Assembly (NCBI RefSeq): GCF_013449685.1
Contig: NZ_JACDSF010000016.1
Coordinates: forward strand, 192,440 to 256,439
Direction of reading: 5' to 3'
From: Pectobacterium brasiliense
Lineage (GTDB): Bacteria; Pseudomonadota; Gammaproteobacteria; Enterobacterales; Enterobacteriaceae
Length of the DNA stretch: 64,000 bases
Shown here: piece by piece, positions 10,503-21,138 of the stretch
Position numbering within the stretch: position 1 is the first letter of the stretch
Layout of the letters: every line of letters starts with the position of its first letter
Translations under genes and position numbers: made by a program
The notes under the pieces: generated by a model
Told to the model about the DNA's origin: nothing
What the model saw: the letters and a program-made list of their open reading frames with translations, nothing else
Database searches by the model: none

Positions 10503-12392
10503 ATGACGGTAGACTGCACGTCAAATAATGTACAGCCGTACGCTGAAATGCTGTCAAATTCTTCCCCCTTAGAAATTCGTTTACAGATGAATAATCATTT
10601 ACAGCCATACCATGTGGTGCACCGAGTCCAAGATCGAATCAATCGCTGCGCAGGCCGTATTACGTTGCGTGAGTGGACGCCTGCGGGCGAACAGCAGCTC
10701 ACCTGGACACAGGCCGGGCAGCGCATTCAGCGCATTGCCAGCGCGCTCTTAGCGTTAGGGCTGGATGTTCAGGAACGGGTGGCAATTTTCTCTCATAACT
10801 CAATGAACTGGTCACTGGCCGATCTTGCGCTGCTGCACCTGCGTGCGATCAGCGTGCCAATCTATGCCACGAATACGGCGGCACAGGCGGCATTCATCAT
10901 CAATGATGCAGATATCCGCACGATATTCGTCGGTGGTCAGGAGCAGTTGGATGCGCTGCTGGCGCTGCGAGACACGTGCCCGCAACTGCGAAACATTATC
11001 GTGATGGATGAAGGTGTTAACCTGCGCGGTAGCGACATCGCACAATCTCTGCATGAATTTGAAGCGCAGGCGGTAGACGAGTTCTGGCGTGATGAATGGC
11101 AAACGCGTATCGACAGCCGCGATCTCAACGATCTGTTTACGCTGATTTATACCTCTGGCACTACCGGTGAGCCGAAAGGCGTCATGCTGGATTACACCAA
11201 CATGGCGATGCAGCTTAAGCTGCATGACGATCGTCTGGATATGTCAGAAAATGACGTATCGCTCTGTTTCTTACCGCTTTCCCACGTATTTGAGCGCGCC
11301 TGGAGCTTTGTCATTATGCACCGCGGCGCGCAGAACGTGTACCTCAGCAACACGAATCTGGTGCGTGAGGCAATGCAGGCTGTGAAGCCTACCGTGATGT
11401 GCGCCGTACCGCGTTTTTATGAGAAAGTGTATAGCGCTATCCATGAAAAAGTGGCGCAGGCGCCGTGGTATCGCCAGCGGCTATTTAACTGGGCTATCGC
11501 GCAGGGGCAACGCGCTTTTCTGGCGAACCAGACCGTGAAGAAGGGTGGTCTTTTCCGTCGTGTTATGCACCACTATGCAGACCGTCTGGTGTTAGGGAAA
11601 CTGCGCCAGTTGCTGGGGGGGGAGATTCGCTTTATGCCAGCCGCAGGCGCACGACTGGATGACAACATTATTCTGTTTTTCCGGTCGATCGGGATTCGTA
11701 TTATCTATGGTTACGGCATGACTGAAACCTGTGCGACGGTTTCCTGCTGGGAGGAAGGTCGCTTCTGCCTGGGCTCTATTGGTACGCCGCTGCCGGGCAT
11801 TGAGGTCCGCATTGGTGAGGAAAAAGAGATTCAGGTACGCGGTGCGACCCTCATGCGGGGCTATTTCCGCCGTCCGCAGGAAACCGCAGACACTTTTACC
11901 GAAGATGGCTGGCTGAAAACCGGCGATGCGGGGGAACTGGATGCCAACGGTAACCTGTTTATTACCGAACGGTTGAAAGATCTGATGAAAACCTCCGGCG
12001 GTAAATATATTGCACCGCAGCATCTGGAAGGCACGCTGGGACAGGATCGCTTCATCGAGCAGGTTGCGATTATTGCGGACACGCGTAAGTACGTGTCTGC
12101 GCTGATTGTTCCCTGCTTTGAAGCATTGGAAGAATACGCTCACTCTATCAACCTGAAGTACCACGATCGTTTGGAACTGCTGCGCCACAGCCATATTATT
12201 GAGCTGTTCGAACAGCGCTTGAGGGAGATGCAGAAGGAGCTTTCCCGCGTGGAGCAGGTGAAGAAATTCACGCTGCTGCCTGTGCCGTTTTCGATGGCAG
12301 AAGGGGAACTGACGCCAACACTCAAGCTACGCAGGAAGATCATCAACCAGCGTTACCAGTTGGAAATTGATGCGATGTACGCCGAGTCTTGA
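10503..12392 (+). CDS. AMP-binding long-chain acyl-CoA ligase-like enzyme
   Basis: 629 residues of the ANL adenylating superfamily. The P-loop-like AMP motif IYTSGTTGEPKGVM lies near residue 215, the GYGMTETCATVS motif near 403, the hinge/adenylate motif GWLKTGDAGELDANG near 475, and KTSGGKYIAP carries the core Lys region. Such proteins activate fatty acids as acyl-AMP and then acyl-CoA; the substrate here is unknown. It is a single gene divergent from leuLABCD and upstream of ilvI, the place held by leuO in E. coli. No start has a strong ribosome-binding site: 10503 is the longest and 10587 (MNNHLQ) is an alternative. Confidence 0.85.
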   Translation: MTVDCTSNNVQPYAEMLSNSSPLEIRLQMNNHLQPYHVVHRVQDRINRCAGRITLREWTPAGEQQLTWTQAGQRIQRIASALLALGLDVQERVAIFSHNSMNWSLADLALLHLRAISVPIYATNTAAQAAFIINDADIRTIFVGGQEQLDALLALRDTCPQLRNIIVMDEGVNLRGSDIAQSLHEFEAQAVDEFWRDEWQTRIDSRDLNDLFTLIYTSGTTGEPKGVMLDYTNMAMQLKLHDDRLDMSENDVSLCFLPLSHVFERAWSFVIMHRGAQNVYLSNTNLVREAMQAVKPTVMCAVPRFYEKVYSAIHEKVAQAPWYRQRLFNWAIAQGQRAFLANQTVKKGGLFRRVMHHYADRLVLGKLRQLLGGEIRFMPAAGARLDDNIILFFRSIGIRIIYGYGMTETCATVSCWEEGRFCLGSIGTPLPGIEVRIGEEKEIQVRGATLMRGYFRRPQETADTFTEDGWLKTGDAGELDANGNLFITERLKDLMKTSGGKYIAPQHLEGTLGQDRFIEQVAIIADTRKYVSALIVPCFEALEEYAHSINLKYHDRLELLRHSHIIELFEQRLREMQKELSRVEQVKKFTLLPVPFSMAEGELTPTLKLRRKIINQRYQLEIDAMYAES

Positions 12393-12753
12393 TGATGTTG
12401 TAGGCCGAGAAGCGCGTTTCCTGAAAAGAAATGTGGTTTTCGGCCTCAATATTTCACTCTGTAATTTATGGCCTTCATGGATGATCTCTCAGGTCTGAAG
12501 GTTCCCAGTTAGTATTTTATCTCAGTTCCTTTTTCCCTCACGTTCGATTACCCCTAGGCACGATTAAGAGCGGTGGTTTTTTGCCGTTTGTCTGCGTCAT
12601 AATCTAGCGTTATGTTAATGAGTTATCAGTAATCCCTATAATATTTCGTATTCTTGTACTAAAAGTTAACAGTATTAATACAATGTGAGCGCGGGGATTT
12701 CTCCCGATCAATACAGAAGCGGATTCCGCTTTCTGAACAAAAGAGGCAGACCC
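12393..12753 (+). promoter_or_regulatory. ilvIH upstream region
   Basis: About 360 bp between the acyl ligase and the ilvI start. AGGCCGAGAA (12402-12411) and TTTTCGGCCT (12437-12446) are inverted with one mismatch and could end the ligase transcript, although no T run follows. TATAAT at 12637-12642 is a perfect -10 but lacks a good -35 at 17 bp. In E. coli the matching region binds Lrp, which activates ilvIH; I cannot pick out individual Lrp sites here. The ilvI frame stays open back to 12685, but alignment and the ribosome-binding site favour the start at 12754. Confidence 0.45.
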
Positions 12754-14472
12754 ATGGAGATGTTGTCAGGCGCCGAAATGGTGGTCCGATCGTTGATCGA
12801 TCAGGGCGTAAAACATGTGTTCGGTTATCCGGGCGGTGCGGTGTTGGATATTTACGACGCCCTGCATACGGTTGGTGGTATCGAGCATATTTTGGTGCGG
12901 CATGAGCAAGGTGCGGTACATATGGCGGATGGCTATGCGCGCGCGACGGGTGAGGTCGGCGTCGTGCTGGTCACGTCTGGTCCTGGTGCGACCAACGCGA
13001 TTACCGGTATCGCTACTGCCTATATGGACTCCATTCCTATGGTGGTGTTGTCCGGTCAGGTTGCGACTTCGCTGATTGGCTATGACTCCTTTCAGGAATG
13101 TGACACGGTGGGCATTTCCCGCCCTATTGTGAAGCACAGTTTTCTGGTCAAGAAAGCGGAAGATGTCCCGACGATTCTGAAAAAAGCGTTTTATTTGGCA
13201 TCGACCGGACGTCCTGGGCCGGTGGTGGTCGATCTGCCGAAAGACGTCATGAATCCGGCGAATAAGCTGCCGTACGTTTATCCTGAAAGCGTCAGTATGC
13301 GCTCCTATAATCCGACGGTTCAAGGGCACAAAGGCCAGATTCGTCGCGCGTTGCAAACCCTGCTGGCGGCAAAAAAACCGATTATCTACAGCGGTGGGGG
13401 CGTGATTAATGCGGAGTGTCACGAAGAACTGCTGACGCTGGCGGAAAAACTTAACCTGCCAGTGACAACCTCCCTGATGGGGCTGGGTGGCTTTCCTGGT
13501 ACGCACCGTCAGTGCCTCGGTATGCTGGGGATGCACGGGACATATGAAGCCAATACGGCTATGCATAACGCCGATGTGATTTTCGCCGTAGGGGTGCGTT
13601 TCGACGACCGAACAACGAATAATCTGGCGAAGTACTGCCCGAATGCGACGGTTCTGCACATTGATATCGATCCCGCGTCGATTTCCAAAACGGTAAATGC
13701 CGATGTTCCTATCGTCGGCGATGCCAAACAGGTATTGAGCCTGATGCTGGAGTTGCTGGCACAGGATGGTGCAACGCAGCAGTTTGATGCGCTGCGCGAC
13801 TGGTGGCAGAGTATCGAACAGTGGCGTGGGCGTCACTGTCTGAAATACAACACCGAAGGCGACAAGATTAAACCACAGGCGGTGATTGAAACGCTGCATC
13901 GGCTGACTGAAGGTAAAGCCTATGTGGCATCGGACGTCGGCCAGCACCAGATGTTCGCTGCGCTGTATTATCCTTTCGATTTGCCGCGCCGCTGGGTGAA
14001 CTCCGGTGGGTTGGGCACGATGGGCTTTGGCCTGCCTGCGGCATTGGGCATCAAACTTGCGCTGCCGGAAGAAACGGTGATTTGTGTAACGGGCGATGGC
14101 AGTATTCAAATGAATATTCAGGAGCTTTCTACGGCGCTGCAATATGATCTGCCTGTGGTGGTCATTAACCTGAACAACCGTTTCCTCGGCATGGTGAAGC
14201 AGTGGCAGGACATGATCTACTCGGGCCGCCATTCCAGCTCTTATATGGAATCATTACCGGATTTCGTCAAGCTGGCTGAAGCGTACGGTCACATCGGGAT
14301 TTCTATCGATACGCCGGACGAACTGGAAAGCAAGCTGTTGCAAGCGCTGGCACAGAAAGACCGTCTGGTGTTTGTTGATATCAACATCGACAGCAGCGAG
14401 CATGTTTACCCCATGCAGATTCGCGGCGGGGCGATGGATGAAATGTGGTTGAGCAAAACGGAGAGGACCTGA
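12754..14472 (+). CDS. ilvI: Acetolactate synthase III catalytic subunit
   Basis: 572 residues from ATG 12754, with AGAGG 9-13 nt upstream; this start gives [14 protein letters not shown] as in E. coli IlvI. It is a ThDP enzyme joining two pyruvates to acetolactate, or pyruvate to 2-ketobutyrate, for valine, leucine and isoleucine. Seen: the catalytic Glu in [17 protein letters not shown] (about residue 47), the FAD-binding middle domain, and the ThDP/Mg motif [14 protein letters not shown] to LNNRFLGMV. It is followed 2 nt later by ilvH, its regulatory subunit. Confidence 0.98.
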   Translation: MEMLSGAEMVVRSLIDQGVKHVFGYPGGAVLDIYDALHTVGGIEHILVRHEQGAVHMADGYARATGEVGVVLVTSGPGATNAITGIATAYMDSIPMVVLSGQVATSLIGYDSFQECDTVGISRPIVKHSFLVKKAEDVPTILKKAFYLASTGRPGPVVVDLPKDVMNPANKLPYVYPESVSMRSYNPTVQGHKGQIRRALQTLLAAKKPIIYSGGGVINAECHEELLTLAEKLNLPVTTSLMGLGGFPGTHRQCLGMLGMHGTYEANTAMHNADVIFAVGVRFDDRTTNNLAKYCPNATVLHIDIDPASISKTVNADVPIVGDAKQVLSLMLELLAQDGATQQFDALRDWWQSIEQWRGRHCLKYNTEGDKIKPQAVIETLHRLTEGKAYVASDVGQHQMFAALYYPFDLPRRWVNSGGLGTMGFGLPAALGIKLALPEETVICVTGDGSIQMNIQELSTALQYDLPVVVINLNNRFLGMVKQWQDMIYSGRHSSSYMESLPDFVKLAEAYGHIGISIDTPDELESKLLQALAQKDRLVFVDINIDSSEHVYPMQIRGGAMDEMWLSKTERT

Positions 14473-14474
14473 TC

Positions 14475-14966
14475 ATGCGGCGGATTTTATCAGTATTACT
14501 TGAGAATGAATCAGGCGCCTTGTCACGTGTCGTCGGCCTGTTTTCCCAGCGCGGCTACAACATCGAAAGTCTGACGGTGGCACCAACCGAAGATCCAACG
14601 CTATCTCGTATGACTATCCAGACGGTAGGCGATGAGAAAGTGCTGGAGCAGATCGAAAAGCAACTGCACAAGCTGGTGGATGTCCTGCGCGTCAGCGAGC
14701 TAGGGCAGGGCGCGCACGTTGAGCGTGAGATCATGCTGGTGAAACTACAGGCTACAGGCTATGGTCGTGAAGAAGTGAAGCGCTGCGCCGATATTTTCCG
14801 CGGCCAGATTGTGGATGTCACTGCCTCGCTTTATACCGTACAGCTTGCTGGCACCAGCGATAAATTGGATGCGTTCCTGAGTGCCGTGCGTGAAGTCTCC
14901 GAAATTGTTGAAGTGGCGCGCTCTGGTATCGTCGGCGTATCACGCGGCGATAAAATCATGCGTTAA
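14475..14966 (+). CDS. ilvH: Acetolactate synthase III regulatory subunit
   Basis: 163 residues from ATG 14475. The N-terminal ACT domain ([37 protein letters not shown]) binds valine and gives feedback inhibition. The C-terminal domain activates IlvI. The ribosome-binding site GAGAGGA lies inside the end of ilvI, so translation is probably coupled. A longer in-frame start at 14445 lies within ilvI and is rejected. Confidence 0.98.
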   Translation: MRRILSVLLENESGALSRVVGLFSQRGYNIESLTVAPTEDPTLSRMTIQTVGDEKVLEQIEKQLHKLVDVLRVSELGQGAHVEREIMLVKLQATGYGREEVKRCADIFRGQIVDVTASLYTVQLAGTSDKLDAFLSAVREVSEIVEVARSGIVGVSRGDKIMR

Positions 14967-14994
14967 TCGACTTTTCGCTGCTTTTTCTTTTAAG

Positions 14995-15022
14995 AGGCCC
15001 GATAATAGTATCGGGCCTTTTT
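14995..15022 (+). terminator. Rho-independent terminator after ilvIH
   Basis: AGGCCCGATA (14995-15004), loop ATAG and TATCGGGCCT (15009-15018) form a perfect 10-bp stem followed by a T run, 28 bp past the ilvH stop. Confidence 0.93.
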
Positions 15023-15196
15023 ATTTCCCTTATCTTATATAGGTACAATATATTCAGCTTAAAAGACATCCATTATTGATATGGCAGCTTGAAATATGTC
15101 GGTAACGTGATAAAAGCAGTTGCCGTACAAAAGCTTCTGCTGTTAGATCTACGCCATATCCATGATGATTTTATGGTCATCACACTATTTATTGAG

Positions 15197-15222
15197 CCGG
15201 CCTACTTATTTTCCGGCCTACT
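15197..15222 (+). repeat. Direct repeat in the cra leader
   Basis: CCGGCCTACT occurs at 15197-15206 and again at 15213-15222, just upstream of the cra ribosome-binding site (AAGGGG). The GCCGG of the first copy can also pair with the CCGGC of the second, giving a small hairpin ending about 16 nt before the GTG start. It might affect cra translation; this is speculative. Confidence 0.5.
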
Positions 15223-15233
15223 AAGGGGTTACC

Positions 15234-16238
15234 GTGAAACTGGATGAAATCGCGCGTCTTGCGGGTGTTTCACGCACGACAGCCAGCTATGTCATTAACG
15301 GGAAAGCAAAACAATATCGCGTTAGCGATAAGACCGTTGAGAAAGTCATGGCTGTCGTCAGGGAGCACAATTATCATCCCAACGCCGTCGCGGCTGGATT
15401 ACGTGCCGGACGTACGCGTTCAATTGGTTTGGTTATTCCCGATTTGGAAAATACCAGCTATACACGCATCGCTAATTATCTGGAGCGTCAGGCCAGACAG
15501 CGCGGATATCAGCTATTAATTGCGTGTTCAGAGGATCAGCCAGACAATGAGATGCGGTGTATTGAGCATCTGTTGCAGCGTCAGGTTGACGCGATTATTG
15601 TTTCTACCGCATTACCGCCGGAGCACCCGTTTTATCAACGTTGGATAAACGGCAGCCTGCCGATTATTGCGTTAGACAGGGCGTTAGATCGGGAGCACTT
15701 CACCAGCGTGGTGGGGGCCGATCTTGAAGATGCTGAAATGCTGGCGCAGGAATTAAGAAAAGTGCCTGCGAAATCGGTACTGTATCTTGGCGCTTTGCCT
15801 GAGCTTTCCGTCAGCTTCCTGCGTGAGCAGGGGTTCCGTCAGGCTTGGGCGGGCGATCCGCGCGAAGTGAATTACCTTTATTCTAATAGCTATGAACGCG
15901 TGGCTGCCACTGCCGCGTTTATGGATTATTTGAAAAATAATCCTATGCCCGAAGCGTTATTCACCACTTCATTCCCGCTATTGCAGGGAGTGATGGACGT
16001 CAACCTGAAGATTAACGGGCGTTTGCCGAATAATCTGGCTATCGCGACCTTTGGGGACAATGAACTGTTGGATTATCTGGAGTGTCCGGTATTGTCTGTC
16101 GCTCAGCGCCATCGTGAAGTCGCGGAACGCGTACTGGAGTTGGTGTTGGCCAGTCTGGATGAGCCGAAAAGGCCGAAACCTGGTTTGAATCGTATCCGGC
16201 GTAATCTGTATCGTCGTGGTTCTTTGAGCCGCGCGTAA
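15234..16238 (+). CDS. cra: Catabolite repressor/activator Cra (FruR)
   Basis: 334 residues, LacI/GalR family, GTG start with AAGGGG upstream as is usual for this gene. The N-terminal helix-turn-helix [20 protein letters not shown] and hinge (residues 1-60) are nearly identical to E. coli Cra. The remainder is a periplasmic-binding-protein-like domain that senses fructose-1-phosphate/fructose-1,6-bisphosphate. Cra represses glycolytic and activates gluconeogenic genes. It is a single gene between ilvH and a terminator. Confidence 0.98.
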   Translation: MKLDEIARLAGVSRTTASYVINGKAKQYRVSDKTVEKVMAVVREHNYHPNAVAAGLRAGRTRSIGLVIPDLENTSYTRIANYLERQARQRGYQLLIACSEDQPDNEMRCIEHLLQRQVDAIIVSTALPPEHPFYQRWINGSLPIIALDRALDREHFTSVVGADLEDAEMLAQELRKVPAKSVLYLGALPELSVSFLREQGFRQAWAGDPREVNYLYSNSYERVAATAAFMDYLKNNPMPEALFTTSFPLLQGVMDVNLKINGRLPNNLAIATFGDNELLDYLECPVLSVAQRHREVAERVLELVLASLDEPKRPKPGLNRIRRNLYRRGSLSRA

Positions 16239-16254
16239 TCTCGACCTGCTTTTT

Positions 16255-16286
16255 GCGCCATAGATTGCTATGGCGCCTCTTCCTTA
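16255..16286 (+). terminator. Probable terminator after cra
   Basis: GCGCCATAG (16255-16263), loop ATTG and CTATGGCGC (16268-16276) form a perfect 9-bp stem, followed by a pyrimidine-rich CTCTTCCTT rather than a clean T run. It lies 17 bp past the cra stop. Confidence 0.6.
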
Positions 16287-16304
16287 CCTAGCCTCAATTC
16301 ACTT

Positions 16305-16742
16305 TTACGGCAAGGCGACTCGGAATAACCGACGGCAATATTCCAGAAAGTAGCCATATATCACGCCCGTCACCATCGATACCACCAAATTACTGGTAAC
16401 CGCGGCTAGGATTTGCGCGGGGTTCGCCCCGATAGACCAGAGGATGATGGCGTAAACCGGTGATTGGAAACTGACATAGGCAAACAGATCGGCGACGCTG
16501 CGCACCAAGAAATGCTCACCACCGTGACGTCTGGCCATATTCAACACACGATCCCGGTAAAGCCCATACGGCCAAGCAATGGCAATGTTGACGGGGATAG
16601 ATAACAAGCGTGAAGACAGCGATTGCTCGATGCTCATACCGGAAAGCATGATTTCTATCGCCATGCCAGTGATGAAACAATAGACAACGAGCGCAAAGGT
16701 ATCTGCAGTGGCACTTCGCAATCGTGACGTCGGGGAAAACAT
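16305..16742 (-). CDS. alaE: L-alanine exporter AlaE
   Basis: 145 residues from ATG 16742 ([20 protein letters not shown]), which aligns with E. coli AlaE (YgaW). An ATG five codons upstream is less likely because GGAG is spaced correctly for 16742. About four TM helices are visible. [16 protein letters not shown] in the middle and [11 protein letters not shown] at the C terminus are characteristic. It exports alanine from the cytoplasm and convergently faces cra. In E. coli this gene lies elsewhere on the chromosome, so its place here is lineage-specific. Confidence 0.93.
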   Translation of the reverse strand: MFSPTSRLRSATADTFALVVYCFITGMAIEIMLSGMSIEQSLSSRLLSIPVNIAIAWPYGLYRDRVLNMARRHGGEHFLVRSVADLFAYVSFQSPVYAIILWSIGANPAQILAAVTSNLVVSMVTGVIYGYFLEYCRRLFRVALP

Positions 16743-16757
16743 GGCTGGTTGCTCCAT

Positions 16758-17537
16758 TCTTAGGTCGGATAAACTGGTGTAATGGTTTAATGTGGTTTTT
16801 TGTTATGGTTTATTTTGTTTGTATAGTTTACATCACTGCATTATTGGCTTTGTACTAGGTAAAAATATTTATTTGTGAGTGTTTTTTATACTTTCCCGCT
16901 ACTTTATGTCTATCCGATAATTTTCCCGTTTTTTTATCGCGACAAGGGATTTAAAATTATTTAAAAACAATATGTTATGTTTTTTTGGTGAAAGACTTGT
17001 CTGCGCGGGAAGGAATTGCGTTAAAGCACTAAAGGAAGTGAGTAGGTGACCGATAAAACAGGGTTGCTCGTGGTGCCCCATTTTTAATGCGTCTTTGAGG
17101 ACGAGGGATGCTTAATGTATTCCACATTTCCTGAGCCTGCTTTTCTTTTCAGGAAACCGCATTCGTCGGTGGGGCATCAATTAACGTAAATCGGCTGATT
17201 AATGAAGAATCGGCGATGTTGATGTTAAAAATGTGACATTGAGCAGATGTTAACCGCTACGGTATGATACTGCGGGCTTGTGCAGGCCTTGGTATTCAAG
17301 GTGTTCGGCTTGGTAAGACTATTCTGAAAACCGCTGCCTTTGGTATCAGCTTGTGACAATAAAAATAATCAATATGCCGGAGTTAGTGGCTATATGTTTG
17401 AAATATTCCCATTTCTCTATGAATTTTCCTCAAATTATCATGATGTTAATCTTTGTTAATTCTGACTCCTTATTCCTTTTACCTCTATGACGCCCACAAT
17501 TCATTCAGGAATAATCCCAAAGCGCGCCAGCTCTGGC
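16758..17537. other. Long AT-rich intergenic region before the dcw cluster
   Basis: About 780 bp with no supported gene. TTTCCTGA (17127-17134) and TCAGGAAA (17149-17156) form an 8-bp hairpin with a 14-nt loop. It has no T run on the plus strand, although the loop is T-rich. A 60-residue minus-strand frame at 16899-17081 is not coding-like. The alaE promoter must lie just above 16742. A small RNA is possible but nothing specific supports one. Confidence 0.5.
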
Positions 17538-17567
17538 TTGACAAGGTTTTCATACCCTCCGTACACT
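17538..17567 (+). promoter_or_regulatory. dcw cluster promoter (Pmra)
   Basis: Consensus -35 TTGACA (17538-17543) and, 18 bp further, TACACT (17562-17567) as -10. It lies about 60 bp before mraZ and directly upstream of the MraZ boxes, the position of Pmra in E. coli, the main promoter for genes from mraZ to ftsW and beyond. Confidence 0.85.
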
Positions 17568-17574
17568 CTTAAAG

Positions 17575-17599
17575 GTGGGATTTTGTGGGGTAAAGTGGT
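17575..17599 (+). promoter_or_regulatory. MraZ operator, three GTGGG-type boxes
   Basis: GTGGG at 17575, GTGGG at 17585 and GTGGT at 17595 repeat with an exact 10-bp period (one helical turn) immediately after the promoter. MraZ binds such repeats in E. coli and represses its own operon. The third copy departs from GTGGG by its last base. Confidence 0.85.
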
Positions 17600-17628
17600 G
17601 AAAAAGGTGATGGAGGGGTAACTCAGGT

Positions 17629-18087
17629 ATGTTTCGTGGGGCTACGCTGGTTAACCTCGACAGTAAAGGGCGCCTTGCTGTGCCTACCCGATATCGGGAA
17701 ATGCTGAATGGGGAATCGCAAGGTCAAATGGTTTGCACCATTGACCTGCATCAGCCATGTCTGCTGCTTTATCCCTTACCTGAGTGGGAAATTATTGAAC
17801 AAAAATTGTCGCGCTTGTCGAGCATGAACCCTGCTGAACGTCGTGTTCAGCGTTTGTTATTGGGGCATGCCAGCGAGTGCCAAATGGATAGTGCAGGGCG
17901 TTTGTTGATTGCAAATACGTTAAGGCAGCATGCGGACCTCAAAAAAGAAGTGATGCTAGTCGGGCAGTTCAACAAGTTTGAACTGTGGGATGAACAGACT
18001 TGGTATCAACAGGTCAGGGATGATATTGACGCTGAACAATCGACTCAGGAACCTTTGTCTGAGCGGTTGCAGGACCTATCGCTATAG
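17629..18087 (+). CDS. mraZ: Transcriptional regulator MraZ
   Basis: 152 residues with two AbrB-like halves, each holding the DxxGR signature: [15 protein letters not shown] near residue 11 and [14 protein letters not shown] near residue 86. It forms a ring-shaped DNA-binding oligomer that represses the dcw promoter. It is the first gene of the cluster, 2 nt before rsmH, and its own operator lies upstream, so autorepression is likely. Confidence 0.98.
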   Translation: MFRGATLVNLDSKGRLAVPTRYREMLNGESQGQMVCTIDLHQPCLLLYPLPEWEIIEQKLSRLSSMNPAERRVQRLLLGHASECQMDSAGRLLIANTLRQHADLKKEVMLVGQFNKFELWDEQTWYQQVRDDIDAEQSTQEPLSERLQDLSL

Positions 18088-18089
18088 CC

Positions 18090-19034
18090 ATGCTGGAAAA
18101 TTATAAACATACCACCGTCCTGTTGGATGAGGCAGTAAACGGCCTGAACATTCGCAGCGGCGGCATATACATCGACGGCACATTTGGCCGTGGTGGTCAT
18201 TCTCGTCTGATTCTTTCCCAACTGGGGCCGGAAGGACGTCTGTTAGCTATCGATCGCGATCCTCAGGCAATTGAAGCCGCCAAGGCGATTGACGATCCTC
18301 GTTTCTCTATTATTCACGGGCCGTTTTCCGCGATGGCGGAGTATGTTGCGGAACTCGGGTTGACCGGGCAGATCGATGGCGTTCTGCTCGATCTGGGCGT
18401 TTCTTCTCCCCAGCTTGATGACCCCGAGCGTGGGTTCTCATTTATGCGCGATGGCCCGTTGGATATGCGAATGGATCCGACACGTGGCTTGTCTGCCGCG
18501 GAATGGCTGATGAAAGCGGAAGCTGACGACATTGTCTGGGTCTTGAAAACGTTCGGCGAAGAGCGTTTTGCCAAGCGTATTGCCCGCGCCATTGTGGAGC
18601 GTAATCGTCTCGACCCGATGACGCGGACAAAAGAGCTCGCTGATTTGATCGCTGCCGCCAGCCCGATTAGAGAAAAGCATAAGCATCCGGCAACGCGCAG
18701 TTTTCAGGCTATCCGTATTTACATCAATAGCGAATTGGAAGAGATCGAACGTGCGCTAGAAGGCGCACTGAGCGTACTGGCTCCGCAGGGACGTCTGTCG
18801 GTGATTAGTTTCCACTCGTTAGAAGATCGGATTGTGAAACGGTTTATTCGCCATCAGAGCCGCGGGCCACAGGTGCCAGCGGGCCTACCGTTAACGGAAG
18901 AACAGTTGCGCAGCCAGGGTGGACAGACGCTAAAAGCTGTCGGCAAGAAACTGATGCCTTCGGAAGCAGAAGTTGCGGAAAACCCACGTGCACGCAGTTC
19001 TGTTCTGCGCTTCGCTGAGAGACTACCTGCGTGA
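18090..19034 (+). CDS. rsmH: 16S rRNA (cytosine-1402-N4)-methyltransferase RsmH
   Basis: 314 residues (also called MraW). Uses S-adenosylmethionine to methylate N4 of C1402 in the ribosomal P site. Seen: the N-terminal [16 protein letters not shown] motif [33 protein letters not shown], and C-terminal [14 protein letters not shown]. Its TGA overlaps the GTG start of ftsL (GTGA). Confidence 0.98.
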   Translation: MLENYKHTTVLLDEAVNGLNIRSGGIYIDGTFGRGGHSRLILSQLGPEGRLLAIDRDPQAIEAAKAIDDPRFSIIHGPFSAMAEYVAELGLTGQIDGVLLDLGVSSPQLDDPERGFSFMRDGPLDMRMDPTRGLSAAEWLMKAEADDIVWVLKTFGEERFAKRIARAIVERNRLDPMTRTKELADLIAAASPIREKHKHPATRSFQAIRIYINSELEEIERALEGALSVLAPQGRLSVISFHSLEDRIVKRFIRHQSRGPQVPAGLPLTEEQLRSQGGQTLKAVGKKLMPSEAEVAENPRARSSVLRFAERLPA

Positions 19035-19351
19035 TCGGTAATGAGCGGCATACTCTGGTCGGCGTCATCGGTGAGGATCTGCTGCGTAATGCAAAACTCC
19101 CAGTGTTGCTGATGATTGCCGTGCTGGTTTCTGCTGTCTTTGTGGTCACCACGGCGCATAAGACACGCCTGCTGACAGCAGAACGCGAGCAGCTTCTGCT
19201 GGAGCGTGATGCGTTGGATATCGAATGGAGAAACCTGATCCTAGAGGAAAACTCGCTAGGGGATCATAGCCGCGTGGAGCGGATCGCGACGGAAAAACTG
19301 CAAATGGGACACGTTGATCCGTCACAGGAAAACATTGTGGTTAAGCAATGA
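19031..19351 (+). CDS. ftsL: Cell division protein FtsL
   Basis: 106 residues from a GTG overlapping the rsmH stop. A bitopic inner-membrane protein with a short cytoplasmic end, one TM helix (about 22-42, [19 protein letters not shown]) and a periplasmic leucine-zipper-like coiled coil ([20 protein letters not shown]). It complexes with FtsB and FtsQ and activates FtsWI. It is shorter at the N terminus than the 121-residue E. coli protein; no upstream start restores that length because rsmH intervenes in another frame. Confidence 0.95.
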   Translation: MIGNERHTLVGVIGEDLLRNAKLPVLLMIAVLVSAVFVVTTAHKTRLLTAEREQLLLERDALDIEWRNLILEENSLGDHSRVERIATEKLQMGHVDPSQENIVVKQ

Positions 19352-19374
19352 ACTAAATAGGCAACCAGCTAAGC

Positions 19375-21138
19375 ATGAAAGCAGCCCGTACAGGAAAGTT
19401 AAAGCGCCAGGAAGATCAAGCCAGCTTTGTTAGCTGGCGTTTTGCGTTGCTTTGCGGCTGTATCCTGCTTGCGATGGTTGGCTTGATGGCGCGTGCGGCT
19501 TATCTGCAAGTCATCAATCCAGACAAACTGGTGCGCGAAGGGGATATGCGTTCTCTGCGCGTACAGGAAGTGCCAACGGCACGCGGCATGATAAGCGATC
19601 GTGCTGGCCGTCCTTTGGCCGTCAGCGTGCCGGTGAATGCCGTCTGGGCCGATCCGAAAGAAGTGAACGATCGTGGCGGTATTACGTTGGATACGCGCTG
19701 GAAAGCACTGTCTGATGCGCTCGATATTCCGTTGGATCAGTTGGCAACCAAGATCAACGCTAACCCTAAAGGTCGCTTCGTTTATCTGGCTCGCCAGGTG
19801 AATCCTGCTATTGGCGAATATGTTCATAAACTGAAACTGCCAGGCATTAATCTGCGGCAGGAGTCTCGCCGGTATTACCCTTCTGGACAAGTGACCTCTC
19901 ACCTCATTGGCTTCACCAATATCGATGGCCAGGGTATTGAAGGCGTTGAGAAAAGTTTTGATCGCTGGCTGACCGGGCAACCCGGTGAACGAACCGTGCG
20001 TAAAGACCGCTTTGGTCGCGTGATTGAAGATATCTCTTCTGTTGATAGCCAGGCTGCACACAATCTGGCGCTAAGCATTGATGAGCGTTTGCAGGCGCTG
20101 GTTTACCGTGAACTCAACAACGCGGTTGCCTTTAACAAAGCTGAGTCAGGAACGGCTGTGCTGGTTGATGTGAATACCGGTGAAGTGTTGGCGATGGCGA
20201 ATAGCCCGTCTTATAACCCGAACAATCTGGCGGATACGCCGAAAGAGATTATGCGTAACCGCGCCATCACCGATATCTTCGAACCGGGTTCTACGGTTAA
20301 ACCGATGGTGGTAATGACGGCGTTGCAGCGCGGTGTCGTCAAAGAGAATAGCGTGCTCAATACGCTGCCTTACTACGTCAACGGTCATGAAATCAAAGAC
20401 GTGGCGCGCTACAGCGAATTGACGCTGACGGGCGTGCTACAGAAATCGAGTAACGTCGGTGTTTCCAGACTGGCGTTAGCGATGCCTTCCTCTGCGTTGG
20501 TAGATACTTACTCGCGCTTTGGATTAGGAAAAGCGACCAATTTGGGGTTGGTCGGAGAAAGCGGTGGCTTATACCCTCAAAAACAACGGTGGTCTGACAT
20601 AGAGAGGGCCACCTTTTCTTTTGGCTACGGGCTGATGGTAACACCGTTACAGTTAGCGCGAGTCTACGCCACGATCGGCAGTTTCGGTATTTACCGTCCG
20701 CTATCGATTACCAAAGTCGATCCACCCGTTCCAGGCGAGCGTGTCTTCCCTGAAGCGCTGGTGCGTTCCGTGGTGCACATGATGGAAAGCGTGGCGCTGC
20801 CCGGAGGCGGCGGTACCAAGGCGGCTATCAAAGGTTACCGTATCGCGATTAAAACCGGTACGGCTAAAAAAGTCGGCCCGGATGGCAAGTACATCAACAA
20901 ATATATTGCCTACACGGCGGGTGTGGCACCAGCCAGTAACCCACGTTTTGCTCTGGTTGTCGTGATTAACGATCCGCAGGCAGGGAAGTACTACGGCGGC
21001 GCGGTTTCTGCGCCAATCTTTGGCGCCATCATGGGCGGCGTTCTGCGTACGATGAATATCGAACCAGATGCGTTGCCGACAGGCGACAAAAACGAGTTTG
21101 TAATTAATAGAGAAGAGGGATCAGGTGGCAGATCGTAA
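19375..21138 (+). CDS. ftsI: Peptidoglycan DD-transpeptidase FtsI (PBP3)
   Basis: 587 residues, standard length. A short cytoplasmic N terminus and TM helix (about 22-42, [20 protein letters not shown]), a pedestal domain, then the transpeptidase domain. The catalytic serine is in [10 protein letters not shown] (SxxK, about residue 305), the SxN motif is SSNVGV, and the KTGTAKK motif is near residue 495. It cross-links septal peptidoglycan with FtsW. It overlaps murE by 14 nt. Confidence 0.98.
   Translation: MKAARTGKLKRQEDQASFVSWRFALLCGCILLAMVGLMARAAYLQVINPDKLVREGDMRSLRVQEVPTARGMISDRAGRPLAVSVPVNAVWADPKEVNDRGGITLDTRWKALSDALDIPLDQLATKINANPKGRFVYLARQVNPAIGEYVHKLKLPGINLRQESRRYYPSGQVTSHLIGFTNIDGQGIEGVEKSFDRWLTGQPGERTVRKDRFGRVIEDISSVDSQAAHNLALSIDERLQALVYRELNNAVAFNKAESGTAVLVDVNTGEVLAMANSPSYNPNNLADTPKEIMRNRAITDIFEPGSTVKPMVVMTALQRGVVKENSVLNTLPYYVNGHEIKDVARYSELTLTGVLQKSSNVGVSRLALAMPSSALVDTYSRFGLGKATNLGLVGESGGLYPQKQRWSDIERATFSFGYGLMVTPLQLARVYATIGSFGIYRPLSITKVDPPVPGERVFPEALVRSVVHMMESVALPGGGGTKAAIKGYRIAIKTGTAKKVGPDGKYINKYIAYTAGVAPASNPRFALVVVINDPQAGKYYGGAVSAPIFGAIMGGVLRTMNIEPDALPTGDKNEFVINREEGSGGRS

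Noticed and set aside
12766-14232. A 488-residue minus-strand open frame opposite ilvI
   Set aside because: It is fully antisense to ilvI, has no recognisable domain and is rich in His/Arg/Gln as expected from the reverse of a strongly biased gene.
16899-17081. A 60-residue minus-strand frame before mraZ
   Set aside because: AT-rich, poor composition for a protein, no ribosome-binding site and no recognisable motif.
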